Source: Nannocystis sp. RBIL2 (GTDB lineage Bacteria; Myxococcota_A; Polyangia; Nannocystales; Nannocystaceae). From it: a DNA stretch of 64,000 nt. Every line of letters begins with the position of its first letter. The first letter of the stretch is position 1. The DNA lies in the NCBI RefSeq assembly GCF_026626745.1, contig NZ_JAPNJW010000001.1, positions 3,766,001 through 3,830,000 of the forward strand, read 5' to 3'. The notes below the pieces were generated by a model, which did no database searches, was not told where the DNA came from, and saw only the letters and a program-made list of their open reading frames with translations. Below, one piece after another: positions 29,805 to 38,609 of this stretch. A program made the position numbers and the translations under genes.

Positions 29805-30132
29805 GATGTTTGAACCTTCAATCGGGGGGAACAAAGTCGAGGCAGACCCGACGGGGGCCGCCCACGACACGGCCCTGGAGCGCCGTAGCCAGCATAAGAA
29901 GGGTCTCGCGCCGCCGTCCAGTAAAAGTGAGTCCACGCGCGGTCTCGAGCCTCCGGGTTTACACCCCTGCGCAATGGGAAAACCGGACGCCGGGCCCTTG
30001 GAACAGGCGACGTCCGTGTGACGCATCGGCGGCTCCACCGCGACCACCTGTCTGCAAGAACAGGTGACTGCAGGCGCGCTGGGCGCTACGCACCTCCCGG
30101 ACCTACACCCGCGGTCCGACGTCGCGGAGGTC
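29805..30132. other. Intergenic region with weak 14-nt repeat units
   Basis: This 328-nt stretch holds the promoter side of the FG-GAP gene and the 3' side of the DUF4139 gene. GGGCCCTTGGAACA (29992) and TGTCTGCAAGAACA (30049) fit the 14-nt family loosely, and the second is flanked by CACCTGT/ACAGGTG arms (30045-30051, 30060-30066), a possible terminator. I see no further gene. Confidence 0.4.
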
Positions 30133-31767
30133 TCAGATGCCGACGACGTCGCCGTGCTTGCGGACGACGTAGCCGAGGCTGAGGCTTGCGCGCCCGTAAC
30201 CCGGCAGTTCGACCTTCCAGCGCACCATCCCGTTGCTGTCGGGTCGCGCCCGATCGCTGGTCGTCGCCGCGTCGACCTCGATCTTCACCTTCTCGAGCTC
30301 CGACACCGGCACCCTTTCGCTGACCTGCACCGTGCGCGGCTCGGGGCCGAGGTTGCTGAGCTTGACCTCGATCTTGTGGATCTGCGACGTCCAGCCCGAC
30401 AGCATCGCCCGCTCCTCGCGCGCCTGCGTCACCGTCCGCTGCACCCGCACGGCCCCGTCCGGACCCCAGCCGATGGCGAAGTTCTCGTGCGGCGCGATGA
30501 ACAGCACGCTGGTGCGACCGACGAACCCGCCGTTTTTGATCAGGTCGACCGGGCCGGCGAGGATGGGTTGATGCAGGCGGTCGTTGACGTGGGTGGTCTT
30601 CAAGACCACCGCTTCGGCGAGCTCAGCCATCAGCACGTGCTCGCTGGTGGTCTTGAGCGTGCCGCTCATCAGCGGCACGCGGTACGGCCGGCCGTCGCTC
30701 GGCACGCTGGCGCGGGCCGCCGCGCGCAGGGTCAGCACCTCGCCGCCGTCGTCGATGCCGGGCAGGTCCTGCGAGCGCTGCTTCGGCGCCGCGCCGAGCC
30801 CGGTGGTCTGCACCTCCTGCTCGCGCGCCTCGACAACGATGACCTCGCTCTTGCGCTGGACGAACAGCACGTCGCTGCCGAGCTGCGGCGGCTCGGTGCC
30901 GAGCGACGGCCGCTCGGTCGAGAAGATCAGCTGGACGTCGCTCCAGTCCTCGCCGGTGTTCTGCCACACGCAGCCCTCGCTGCTGAAGTGCAGCACCGGG
31001 TCGGCGCCCTTGACCAGCTCGACCAGCTGCGCGCGGTGATACGGCCGCCAGCACGCGCCCGGCACCACGTAGTCGACCTGCACGCCGTAGACGCCGGCGG
31101 CCCCGACCCACACCTCGACCACGACCTCGGCCGCTATCGCGTCGCTGACCTGCGAGGTCGCGCCGATGCGCTGGTTCAGCCGCTTGATCTCGTGCTCGAC
31201 CTCGGTGATCTCGAAGTCGAGCCCCTGCCGCTTCTGCCGGGCCTCACCCTCGCGCGCGGCCACCCGCTCGAGCGCCTCGGCCCACTTCGCCGGCTCGTCC
31301 TGGCCGTAGCAGACGTCGACGCCGATGTCCTGGATGGTGACCTCGCCGACCCCGGACAGCGCGGTCTCGTGGCGCTGCGCCAGCTCGCGCGCGGCCTGCA
31401 GCTCGGCTAGCCTTTGGGACAGGCGCTCACGCTCGCGCTGCAGCTCGCGCGCGCGCTCGGGCTTGTCGTCGCCGAGCACCAGCTTCGAGCGGCGGACCCG
31501 CACGTCGCTGACGCGCTCGCGCGCGCCGTCGCCGGCCTTCTGGCCGTGCGGGACGATCGCCGCGCACAGGGTCTTGTCGGCCATGACCGGGGCGACGCCG
31601 GCGATCCGCAGGCGCGTGAGGCCGGCCCGCAGCTCGAGCGAGGCGCGGCGGACGACGTGGGCGCGGTCCTCGAGGACGGTGACCTCGACGATCGGGGCCT
31701 TGAACTCGACCGGGGCGATCGACGGGATGGCGGGCTCGTGCTTGTCGATGACGGTGGGCTCGGACAT
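30133..31767 (-). CDS. DUF4139 domain protein (MuiA-like)
   Basis: The 544-residue protein starts with a DUF4140-type beta domain (IVEVTVLEDRAHVVRRASLEL), continues with an Arg/Glu-rich coiled coil (about 90-190) and ends with a DUF4139 domain (VVEVWVGAAGVYGVQVDYVVPGACW, then NTGEDWSDVQL). This layout is that of mucoidy inhibitor A (MuiA)-like proteins; their biochemical role is unknown. No signal peptide is seen. It lies 3 nt after the related gene upstream on the same strand, so the two form an operon and perhaps a hetero-complex. Confidence 0.85.
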   Translation of the reverse strand: MSEPTVIDKHEPAIPSIAPVEFKAPIVEVTVLEDRAHVVRRASLELRAGLTRLRIAGVAPVMADKTLCAAIVPHGQKAGDGARERVSDVRVRRSKLVLGDDKPERARELQRERERLSQRLAELQAARELAQRHETALSGVGEVTIQDIGVDVCYGQDEPAKWAEALERVAAREGEARQKRQGLDFEITEVEHEIKRLNQRIGATSQVSDAIAAEVVVEVWVGAAGVYGVQVDYVVPGACWRPYHRAQLVELVKGADPVLHFSSEGCVWQNTGEDWSDVQLIFSTERPSLGTEPPQLGSDVLFVQRKSEVIVVEAREQEVQTTGLGAAPKQRSQDLPGIDDGGEVLTLRAAARASVPSDGRPYRVPLMSGTLKTTSEHVLMAELAEAVVLKTTHVNDRLHQPILAGPVDLIKNGGFVGRTSVLFIAPHENFAIGWGPDGAVRVQRTVTQAREERAMLSGWTSQIHKIEVKLSNLGPEPRTVQVSERVPVSELEKVKIEVDAATTSDRARPDSNGMVRWKVELPGYGRASLSLGYVVRKHGDVVGI

Positions 31768-31770
31768 GAC

Positions 31771-34050
31771 TCACTCCCGGCGGTTGCCGCCGACCAGTTC
31801 CTTCTTCGCGGAGATCCGGACCACGTAGGTCGCGCTGAGCTTCTTCTGCTGGCCGGCCGGCACCTGCACGCGCCAGCGGTAGCCGCCCTTGAGCTCGTAG
31901 TGCTCGGGCTCGAACGGCGCCCAGGCCGGCTCGACCGCGCCGACGTCGACCTGGATCTCGTCCTCGCGCTCGCGCAGGCTCGGCAGCCGCTCCTGCACCT
32001 CGACGTCGACCGGCCGCGCCGAGCGGTTGGCGACCTCGACCTCGATGTCGTGGCGCAGCGACAGCGAGCCGCCCATCAGGCCGGCCGCCTCTTCCTTGTA
32101 GTGGGTGTTGCGCGAGACCTTGATCGCCTGCTCGACGCCGAGGCCGATCTGCACCTCGCCGCGCGGCGGGGCGACCTTGAGGTCGGCCGACAGCAAGTAG
32201 TCGCCGCCGACGTAGATGTCCGCCGGGCCAGGCAGCAGCGGCGCGTCGAGCGGGTTCTTCAGCTTGACGAAGCGGTACACGTCGGTGCTCTCGCGCGGCA
32301 CCACCACGTAGCCGAGCTGGATCGGCGTCTGCTGCTTGAGCAGCGGGATCGAGTGGTAGTCGCCGTCGGACGGGATGTCGATCGGCGTCTCGGCGGCGTA
32401 CACGTAGTCGAAGCCGAACCACGACTCGGCGAACCGGTGGCGCGGCGGCAGCCCGCGGCCGCCCGCCTGCTGCGCCCGCGTCACCGCGCCGTCGATCAGC
32501 GAGACGACGTCGATCTCGCGCGTCACCTCGCGCACCCACAACATCTCGAGGTAGCGCTCGCGCCGGTGCGACAGCGTCAGCACGCCGCGCCGGCTGGCCT
32601 CGGGGCCAGGCATGCGCAGGTCGCCGTAGGCCAGCTGCTCCGGCGCCGCCTCGTGCTCGGGCTCCGCCTCGGGGTGGGCCAGACCGCCGCGCGGCGCCCC
32701 GCCTCCCCCGCCCTCGGGCCCGCCGAACAGGCTGCCGACCGCGCCCGCCAGCGCCCCGCCGAAGCCGCTGCTCTTGCGCTCGGCCGCGAAGGTCATGGCC
32801 TGCGGCGCTGCGGCCGACGGCGGCGGCGGCGGCGCGGGCGGCGGGGCCGAGCGCATCGGCGGCGCCGTCGGTCGCGCGGCGCCGAGCCTCTCCGGCTGCG
32901 GGCCCCCTGGCGGCGGCGCCTGGCTGCGCGCCTGCTCGAGCTGCTGCCGCAACGACAGGAGCACCTCCGACTCCCTCGGGCTCACCGTCCCGCTCTGCGT
33001 CACCGCCCGCGGCATGTCGGCGGCCGCGCCGTCGATCTCGCCCGAAGCCTCGTAGTCGGTCCACTCGTCGCTCGGGGCCGGCTCGGGCGTCGGCTTGCGC
33101 TGCCGCGGCCCGCCGCCGGCGAGGAAGCGATCGTAGTCGGCGTACAGCTCGCCCGCGCCGGCCGGCGGCGCTCGCCAGCCGCGGCGCTGCACGGGAGGTT
33201 GCCGGCGACCGATCCGCAGCGCCTGCATCTCCGGCAGCTCGACCCATCGCTGGGCGTCCGCGGTCGCCAGAGTGAGGCGCACGCCGGTCCAGTCCTCGCC
33301 GGTGTCCTGGGCCACCACCGCGCGCACCGCCACGGTCGCCCGGGCCATGTCGCGGGTCAGGCTCACCGCGTAGGCCGGGGCCCAGCGGGCGCCGGGCACC
33401 ATGTACTCGAAGATCAGGCGCACCGGCGTCAGCGGCACCTCGTGCGCGCGCAGGCTGATGAGCGCCGCCTTGCGCAGCTCGTGCGGCTTGGCCTGGCGCG
33501 CCTTCGAGGCCGCCTTGCGTCGGGCCTCGAGGTGCTCGCGACGCTCCTCGGCCTGGCGCTGCTCGCTGCGGAGCTGTTGCAGTTGCACGTCGAGCGCCGC
33601 GATCTGCTGCTGCTGGAACTCGATCAGCGCCAACCTCGCGCTCGTCGGCGACTGCAGCGGCGGTTGCCCGCGCTTGTTGGCCGGGCGCTCGTACACCTGC
33701 AGCCGCTCGATGCGGGCCCGCTGGGCCTCGAGGTGGGCGCGGCGGTCGGCCAGCGAGCGGACCTCGCGGCGGGCTTGCTTGAGCTCGGCGTCGTCGGGCG
33801 GCGGAAGGGCCGGGTCGGGCACCGCCAGGTCGAGCGCGATCCGCAGATCCATCGCCACCGGCAGCTCGCCGCCCTCGCCCTCGACGCGCACCCGCACCGA
33901 GCCGTCGTCGAGGCTGAGCGGCAACCCGAGCAGCTTGACCTGCGGCGGCACCGGCTGCGCCGCCAGCAAGATCGCCGAGCGACAGACCAGCGCGCCCTGG
34001 CGATACACCGTGACCGAGTCGATCCGCGAGGTCAGGACGGGGACGTTCAT
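31771..34050 (-). CDS. DUF4139 domain protein (MuiA-like), long form
   Basis: I start at ATG 34050, since the N-terminus then begins with SRIDSVTVYRQGALVCR, the DUF4140 start. The 759-residue protein has the same order as its neighbour: DUF4140 domain, coiled coil (about 85-185), DUF4139 (YMVPGARWAPAYAVSL, DTGEDWTGVRL). It has an extra Pro/Gly/Ala-rich disordered segment of about 150 residues in the middle of DUF4139. A TAATCC hexamer 8 nt before the start is a possible -10. The pair probably arose by duplication; function unknown. Confidence 0.82.
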   Translation of the reverse strand: MNVPVLTSRIDSVTVYRQGALVCRSAILLAAQPVPPQVKLLGLPLSLDDGSVRVRVEGEGGELPVAMDLRIALDLAVPDPALPPPDDAELKQARREVRSLADRRAHLEAQRARIERLQVYERPANKRGQPPLQSPTSARLALIEFQQQQIAALDVQLQQLRSEQRQAEERREHLEARRKAASKARQAKPHELRKAALISLRAHEVPLTPVRLIFEYMVPGARWAPAYAVSLTRDMARATVAVRAVVAQDTGEDWTGVRLTLATADAQRWVELPEMQALRIGRRQPPVQRRGWRAPPAGAGELYADYDRFLAGGGPRQRKPTPEPAPSDEWTDYEASGEIDGAAADMPRAVTQSGTVSPRESEVLLSLRQQLEQARSQAPPPGGPQPERLGAARPTAPPMRSAPPPAPPPPPSAAAPQAMTFAAERKSSGFGGALAGAVGSLFGGPEGGGGGAPRGGLAHPEAEPEHEAAPEQLAYGDLRMPGPEASRRGVLTLSHRRERYLEMLWVREVTREIDVVSLIDGAVTRAQQAGGRGLPPRHRFAESWFGFDYVYAAETPIDIPSDGDYHSIPLLKQQTPIQLGYVVVPRESTDVYRFVKLKNPLDAPLLPGPADIYVGGDYLLSADLKVAPPRGEVQIGLGVEQAIKVSRNTHYKEEAAGLMGGSLSLRHDIEVEVANRSARPVDVEVQERLPSLREREDEIQVDVGAVEPAWAPFEPEHYELKGGYRWRVQVPAGQQKKLSATYVVRISAKKELVGGNRRE

Positions 34051-34181
34051 ACGCCGGCGGATTATGCCCGCGTCTCGGACGGCGAGCGCCGGCAAGCCGA
34101 CGCCCTGCCCCGGGCCGCGATAAATCGCCGTTTCACGCGGTTCCACGGGCGCTGCGAGCAATCGCCGCAGCGGCTCGTGAC

Positions 34182-34199
34182 GCCTCCGCGCGCGGAGGC
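34182..34199. other. 18-nt perfect palindrome downstream of the catalase gene
   Basis: GCCTCCGCG/CGCGGAGGC is perfectly self-complementary and lies about 50 nt after the catalase stop on the minus strand. It may be a terminator stem or a binding site; no T-run follows. Confidence 0.3.
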
Positions 34200-34248
34200 A
34201 CGCGGGCGAGCGCGAGCCGCAGCGCGGCCGCGCTCGTCCGCCGGGCGA

Positions 34249-36402
34249 TCACGCCGGCACGCGCCCGACGTTCTTGCGGTCGAAGAAGCGGTGGGCCGCG
34301 ATCGCCTTGACGAACTGCTGCGCCACCTGCTGCGCGTCGGCCGGCTTGCGCGAGCCGACCACACCTGGCTCTTTGAGCAGGTCGCTCTCCGACCCGCCGG
34401 GCGGCACGATCCCGCTGGCGAGCAGCACGTCGAGGCCGTCGCCGGTGGCCGCGAGCGGCTTGTAGTGGGCGAACGCCTCGGCGACGAAGTGGAGCGCCAC
34501 GCCCTCCTTCTTCAGCGCCGCCGCGCTGTCGGCTCCGCCGGGCACGTAGACCGCGTCGTAGAACACCGACGCCGCGGTCTTGAGCGACTTCTGCGGCGCG
34601 AGCTGCTTGCCGTCGCTGCGCTTGACCGGGGCCATCGACGGCGCGATCACCTCGACGAGCGCGCCGCCGGCGGTGAGCGCCGCCTTGATCGCGTCGACCT
34701 GCGCGCCGTCGACCCCGTCGGCCACCAGCACCGCGATCTGGCGGGTCTGGACGGTGTCCTTGACGGTATTGGCCATGCTGAGCTCGGGCGCCTTGACCTT
34801 GTCGTAGTCCTGGCGCAGGCCCGGCGGCGACGTCACGCCGTACTTGGCCCACTCGGCCTTGAGGCGCTTCATCGCCGACGCGGGGTCGTCGACGGTGAGG
34901 CCGAGGTTGACGGCCACGCGCTCGGCCAGCTGCACGTCGACCTGGGTCAGCACGTCGACCATCCGCTTCCGGATCGCCACGGTGTTGACCATGCTGAGCT
35001 CGAAGCTGAACGCGTCGACGATGTGCTGCTTCTCCGGCTCCGACTGGTTGCGCCAGAACAGCTCGGCCTGGCCGAAGTGGTCGCCGAACCGCGGGCTGCG
35101 CTCGCGGACCTTCTTGCCCTCCACCTTCGCCGGGTGGGTGTTGAAGCCCTTGGCACCGGCGTGGAACGGGCAGCCCTTCGCCAGCGAGTTCGGCGAGTAG
35201 GCGACCGGCCCCTTGTTGACCATGTGGCGCATGTGCCCGTCGCGCTGGTTGTTGACGATCGCGTTGTCCGGGCGGTTGATCGGCAGCTCGTGGAAGTTCG
35301 GGCTGCCGAGGCGGCTCAGCTGGGTGTCGAGGTACGAGAACAGCCGGCCCTGCAGCAGCGGGTCCTCGGAGAAGTCGATGCCCGGCACCAGGTGCGACGG
35401 GCAGAACGCGACCTGCTCGGTCTCGGCGAAGAAGTTGTCGGGGTTGCGGTCGAGCACCATGCGGCCGACCTTCTGCAGCGGCACCAGCTGCTCCGGCCAC
35501 ACCTTGGTCGGGTCGAGCACGTCGAACGGGAACTGGCCCTCCTCGCCTTCGGGGATGGTCTGGACGGCGAATTCCCACTCGGGGTACTGGCCGCGCTCGA
35601 TCGCCTGCCACAGGTCGAGGCGGTGGTAGTCGGGGTTCTTGCCGCCGATCTTCTGCGCCTCGTCCCACACCACCGAGTGGAGGCCGAGCTTCGGCTTCCA
35701 GTGGAACTTGACGAAGTGGGCCTTGCCGTCCTCGTCGAGCAGGCGGAACGTGTTGACGCCGAAGCCCTCGATCATGCGCAGGCTGCGGGGGATCGCCCGA
35801 TCCGACATCACCCACAGCAACATGTGGGCGCTCTCGGGGGTCAGCGACACGAAGTCCCAGAACGTGTCGTGGGCCGACGCCGCCTGCGGGATCTCGTTGT
35901 CCTGCTCCGGCTTCACCGCGTGGATGACGTCGGGGAACTTGATCGCGTCCTGAATGAAGAAGACCGGGATGTTGTTGCCGACGAGGTCGAAGATGCCGTC
36001 CTCGGTGTAGAACTTGACCGCGAAGCCGCGCACGTCGCGGGCCAGGTCGGTCGAGCCGCGCGAGCCGGCCACCGTCGAGAAGCGGACGAACACCTTCGTC
36101 TTCTGCCCGACCTTGCGCAGGAACTTGGCGGTCGTCAGCTTCTTCAGCGAGTTCGTCACCTCGAAGTAGCCGTGGGCTCCTTCGCCGCGGGCGTGGACCA
36201 CCCGCTCGGGGATCCGCTCGTGATCGAAGTGGGTGATCTTCTCGCGCAGGATGAAGTCTTCGAGCAGCGTCGGGCCGCGCACGCCGCCCTTCAGCGAGTT
36301 GTTGTCGTCGCCGACGGCGACCCCCTGATTGGTCGTCAAGTCGGGGCAATTGCCGGGGCCACGCGGCGCCTCATCCTTCTCGTTGCGATCGTCCGTCGAC
36401 AT
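34249..36402 (-). CDS. katE: Large-subunit catalase (HPII type) with C-terminal flavodoxin-like domain
   Basis: The 717-residue protein is a clade 2 heme catalase that converts hydrogen peroxide to water and oxygen. Visible landmarks are the catalytic His in RVVHARGEGAHG, RFSTVAGSRGS, the Asn in DLVGNNIPVFFIQD and the heme-ligand Tyr in RLFSYLDTQ. After the catalase core (to about residue 530) comes a class I glutamine-amidotransferase/DJ-1-like domain starting RQIAVLVADGVDG, found only in large-subunit catalases. It has no signal peptide and should be cytoplasmic. The ATG follows a GGGAGGA ribosome-binding site. It is separated from agmatine deiminase by 184 nt. Confidence 0.95.
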   Translation of the reverse strand: MSTDDRNEKDEAPRGPGNCPDLTTNQGVAVGDDNNSLKGGVRGPTLLEDFILREKITHFDHERIPERVVHARGEGAHGYFEVTNSLKKLTTAKFLRKVGQKTKVFVRFSTVAGSRGSTDLARDVRGFAVKFYTEDGIFDLVGNNIPVFFIQDAIKFPDVIHAVKPEQDNEIPQAASAHDTFWDFVSLTPESAHMLLWVMSDRAIPRSLRMIEGFGVNTFRLLDEDGKAHFVKFHWKPKLGLHSVVWDEAQKIGGKNPDYHRLDLWQAIERGQYPEWEFAVQTIPEGEEGQFPFDVLDPTKVWPEQLVPLQKVGRMVLDRNPDNFFAETEQVAFCPSHLVPGIDFSEDPLLQGRLFSYLDTQLSRLGSPNFHELPINRPDNAIVNNQRDGHMRHMVNKGPVAYSPNSLAKGCPFHAGAKGFNTHPAKVEGKKVRERSPRFGDHFGQAELFWRNQSEPEKQHIVDAFSFELSMVNTVAIRKRMVDVLTQVDVQLAERVAVNLGLTVDDPASAMKRLKAEWAKYGVTSPPGLRQDYDKVKAPELSMANTVKDTVQTRQIAVLVADGVDGAQVDAIKAALTAGGALVEVIAPSMAPVKRSDGKQLAPQKSLKTAASVFYDAVYVPGGADSAAALKKEGVALHFVAEAFAHYKPLAATGDGLDVLLASGIVPPGGSESDLLKEPGVVGSRKPADAQQVAQQFVKAIAAHRFFDRKNVGRVPA

Positions 36403-36558
36403 CTCGTCCTCCCTTGGGCCGTCGGTGTCAGCGACGCGACGGCCGCCCTCCTTAGCACCCTCGTCGATCGGTGCAACCGCGCCCGCGGCAAACGACGCCC
36501 GTCGACGCGTCCGACGGGGCTCCGCGGGGCCGCGCGCAGTCGACCGCCGGACTACCGC

Positions 36559-36586
36559 GACGCCCTGCGACCTGTCCTTCAGGACA
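36559..36586. repeat. 14-nt hairpin repeat, 2 units, after agmatine deiminase
   Basis: TGTCCTTCAGGACA (36573-36586) ends exactly at the base before the stop codon of the minus-strand agmatine deiminase gene. A weaker unit is at 36559. It is placed where a terminator would be. Confidence 0.65.
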
Positions 36587-37645
36587 TCAACCGGCGGTGC
36601 CGGGGCCGAGGCACAGCGGCCGCGGCAGTTGCATGGTCAGGCAGTGCAGGCTGCCGCCCTGCTCGATGAGCTGCAGGCAGTCGACGCCGACCACCTCGCG
36701 TCCCGGAAATACCCCGGCGAGGCGCGACAGCGCCTCTGTGTCGGCCGGGTCGTCATACGTGGGCACCAGCACCGCGCCGTCGATCACCAGGAAGTTGGCG
36801 TAGGTCGCGGGCAAGCGGCGCCCGCCGGGGCCGAAGCGCGGGCGCGGCCACGGCAGCGGCACCAGCTCGTAGGGTTCGCCGCTCAGGGTGCGCAGCGCGG
36901 CCAGCTCGGCGGCCATCGCCTGCAGCTCCTCCCAGTGCGAGTCGGCGGTGTCGGTGCAGCTCTGGTACGCGATCGTGCGGGCGTCGCAGAAGCGGGCCAG
37001 GGTGTCGATGTGGCCGTCGGTGTCGTCGCCCTCGAGCCAGCCGCGGCGCAGCCACAGCACCCGATTCGCGCCGAGGTGGCGGCGCAGCGCCGCCTCGATC
37101 GCCGGCGCGTCGAGCCCGCTGCGGTGGTCGGACAGCAGGCAGCGCTCGGTCGTGAGGATCGTGCCCTCGCCGTCCGACTCGACGCTGCCGCCCTCGAGCA
37201 CCAGCGGCACGATCTCGAGCGGCGCGGCGGCGAAGGCCCCGAGCGCGTGCAGGCGCTGCGGGATCACGTCGTCCCGGCTCGCCGCGAACTTGCCGCCCCA
37301 GCCGTTGAACACGAAGTCGAGGACCCGCGGCGCCCCGTCGACCATCACGGTCAGCGGCCCGTGGTCGCGGGCCCAGGTGTCGTCGCTGGGCGCCGCGTGC
37401 AGCAGCGCGCGCGCGTCGTCGACCCCGGCGCGGCGCAGCAACTCGCGCACGTGGGCGGCCAGCGCCGCGTCGTGGCACGCGATCACCGCCACCTCGCGCA
37501 GCGCGATCTGCCGCGCGATCTCGACGAACACCGGCTCGACCTGGCGCAGCGTCGGGCCCCAGTCGCTGTCCGCGTGCGGCCACGTCAGCATCACCCCGGC
37601 CTGCGGCGCCCACTCGGCCGGCAGCACACGTGTCTCTTCAACCAT
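36587..37645 (-). CDS. aguA: Agmatine deiminase family enzyme
   Basis: The 352-residue protein belongs to the agmatine deiminase/peptidyl-arginine deiminase-like family, which hydrolyses agmatine to N-carbamoylputrescine and ammonia. The signature residues are present: DDTWARDHGPL, GGSVESDGEG, DTDGHIDTLARF and the catalytic Cys in GGSLHCLTMQ (Cys 335). No carbamoylputrescine amidase gene is next to it. The ATG at 37645 lies inside a tandem 14-nt repeat array, and the first residues (MVEETR) are encoded by it. There is no separate ribosome-binding site except the GAAGGGA that the repeat itself supplies. Confidence 0.92.
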   Translation of the reverse strand: MVEETRVLPAEWAPQAGVMLTWPHADSDWGPTLRQVEPVFVEIARQIALREVAVIACHDAALAAHVRELLRRAGVDDARALLHAAPSDDTWARDHGPLTVMVDGAPRVLDFVFNGWGGKFAASRDDVIPQRLHALGAFAAAPLEIVPLVLEGGSVESDGEGTILTTERCLLSDHRSGLDAPAIEAALRRHLGANRVLWLRRGWLEGDDTDGHIDTLARFCDARTIAYQSCTDTADSHWEELQAMAAELAALRTLSGEPYELVPLPWPRPRFGPGGRRLPATYANFLVIDGAVLVPTYDDPADTEALSRLAGVFPGREVVGVDCLQLIEQGGSLHCLTMQLPRPLCLGPGTAG

Positions 37646-37686
37646 GTCCCTTCGCCCCTGTCCCTTGAAACATGTCTCTTCGCTCA
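37631..37686. repeat. 14-nt repeat array, 4 units, spanning a start and a stop codon
   Basis: Units start at 37631, 37645, 37659 and 37673, for example TGTCCCTTGAAACA (37659). On the minus strand the array contains the stop codon of the preceding small lipoprotein gene (37684-37686), the whole intergenic gap and the first codons of agmatine deiminase. Confidence 0.7.
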
Positions 37687-38097
37687 GGGTGCCGCCGCCG
37701 GCGCCGCCCGCAGCGCGATCACCTGCCGGACCGACAGCCCCGGCGAGTCGGGCACCACCAGCCGCAGCGGCCCCTCGCCGGGCGGCAGCCCGAGGGCGAC
37801 GATCACGTCGTCGCGCCCCACCGTGGCCGCGTTCACCGTCTGCTTGTAGCCGTCGGCGGCGACCACCTCGACGTCGACCCCGGCCGGCACGCCTGCCGCC
37901 AGCAGCGCCTCGCGCAGGCGCGGGCCGGCGTAGCGCTTGTCCCCGACCGCGACCTCCGTCTGCGGCAGCTCGGCCAGGCGAGCGGCCGGCAGCTTCTCCG
38001 AGCGCGACGCGGTCTGGACCTCGAGCGCGCCGGCCGGCGCGGTGGAGCAGGCGGACACGGCGAGCACTGCGGCGAGGACGAGCGACGGGCGGAGCAT
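37684..38097 (-). CDS. Small lipoprotein with molybdopterin-binding-like domain
   Basis: With ATG 38097 the 137-residue protein has a signal ending in AVSAC (lipobox). The mature part resembles the small beta domain of sulfite-oxidase/molybdopterin-binding oxidoreductases: LREALLAAGVP, VEVVAADGYKQTV and the final PLRLVVPDSPG...VRQVIAL stretch. It is too short to hold the cofactor by itself, so a binding role is unclear. TATGCT (complement of 38105-38110) ends 7 nt before the start, suggesting a leaderless mRNA. The gene reads into agmatine deiminase on the same strand. Confidence 0.65.
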   Translation of the reverse strand: MLRPSLVLAAVLAVSACSTAPAGALEVQTASRSEKLPAARLAELPQTEVAVGDKRYAGPRLREALLAAGVPAGVDVEVVAADGYKQTVNAATVGRDDVIVALGLPPGEGPLRLVVPDSPGLSVRQVIALRAAPAAAP

Positions 38098-38104
38098 GCC
38101 CGCG

Positions 38105-38110
38105 AGCATA
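38105..38110 (-). promoter_or_regulatory. -10 hexamer TATGCT, leaderless geometry
   Basis: TATGCT on the minus strand ends 7 nt before ATG 38097. No Shine-Dalgarno sequence is seen between it and the start. Confidence 0.45.
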
Positions 38111-38146
38111 TCCGCGCCCCGTGCGGCCCACAAGGTGCGGCGGCCT

Positions 38147-38488
38147 TCAGTCGACGCGCTCGATCGCCGTGCAGTCGCTCGTCACCTGGGCCTTCTGCTT
38201 GCCCTGGATCGGCTGGTACGTCGCCAGCAGCTCGCCGTCCTTGCCGAGCAGGAAGAGCTGTTCCGCGCCGCCGGTGATCGTCTCGCGCGCAGCGTTGAGC
38301 AGGAGGACCTTGCGCCCGCTGCCCGCCGCGGCACCGACCTCGACGGTGACGTCGTTGCCGCAGGCGTTGAAGATCGACACATGGAACTCGGTGACCGCGG
38401 ACGACGGCGGCGGCGCGCTCGCGGTGCTCGACTTGTCACAACCGACGACACACAGCAGCAACACGGGGATGATGGGGGCCAGTCGCAT
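38147..38488 (-). CDS. Small lipoprotein, unknown function
   Basis: The 113-residue product has a signal ending in CVVGC (lipobox) and a short Ser/Ala/Pro linker. The mature domain is beta-rich, with FHVSIFNACGNDVTVEVG and two further Cys. I recognise no family. I chose ATG 38488 because GAGAGG lies about 8 nt upstream; GTG 38509 is possible but would spoil the signal peptide start. Confidence 0.65.
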   Translation of the reverse strand: MRLAPIIPVLLLCVVGCDKSSTASAPPPSSAVTEFHVSIFNACGNDVTVEVGAAAGSGRKVLLLNAARETITGGAEQLFLLGKDGELLATYQPIQGKQKAQVTSDCTAIERVD

Positions 38489-38573
38489 GGGTAGATCCTC
38501 TCGCTGCACACTCTATCAATATCGTCCGTCGCGCGTACACGTGTCCTGCATCGCCCGTCAGCCGCAAGCCCCC

Positions 38574-38602
38574 TTGACGAGCGGCGCACGCCCGCGTCTC
38601 TT
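38574..38602 (+). promoter_or_regulatory. Promoter of heme-motif lipoprotein copy 1
   Basis: TTGACG (38574-38579) and TCTCTT (38597-38602) are 17 nt apart, and the second ends 7 nt before ATG 38610. The same boxes and distances occur before copy 2 although the spacer sequence differs, which supports function. Confidence 0.6.
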
Positions 38603-38609
38603 GGGCGAC

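Noticed and set aside
24612..29813. 1733-residue plus-strand frame opposite the FG-GAP genes
   Set aside because: The repetitive Val/Asp/Ala translation is the mirror of Ca-binding repeats on the minus strand, where signal peptides and C-terminal signals are intact.
31414..36669. 1751-residue plus-strand frame opposite the DUF4139 and catalase genes
   Set aside because: Antisense shadow of conserved genes, including the catalase with all active-site motifs.
36888..38609. N-terminal extension of heme-motif copy 1 back to 36888
   Set aside because: The extension is antisense to agmatine deiminase and two lipoproteins, and the signal peptide at 38610 marks the real start, as in copy 2.
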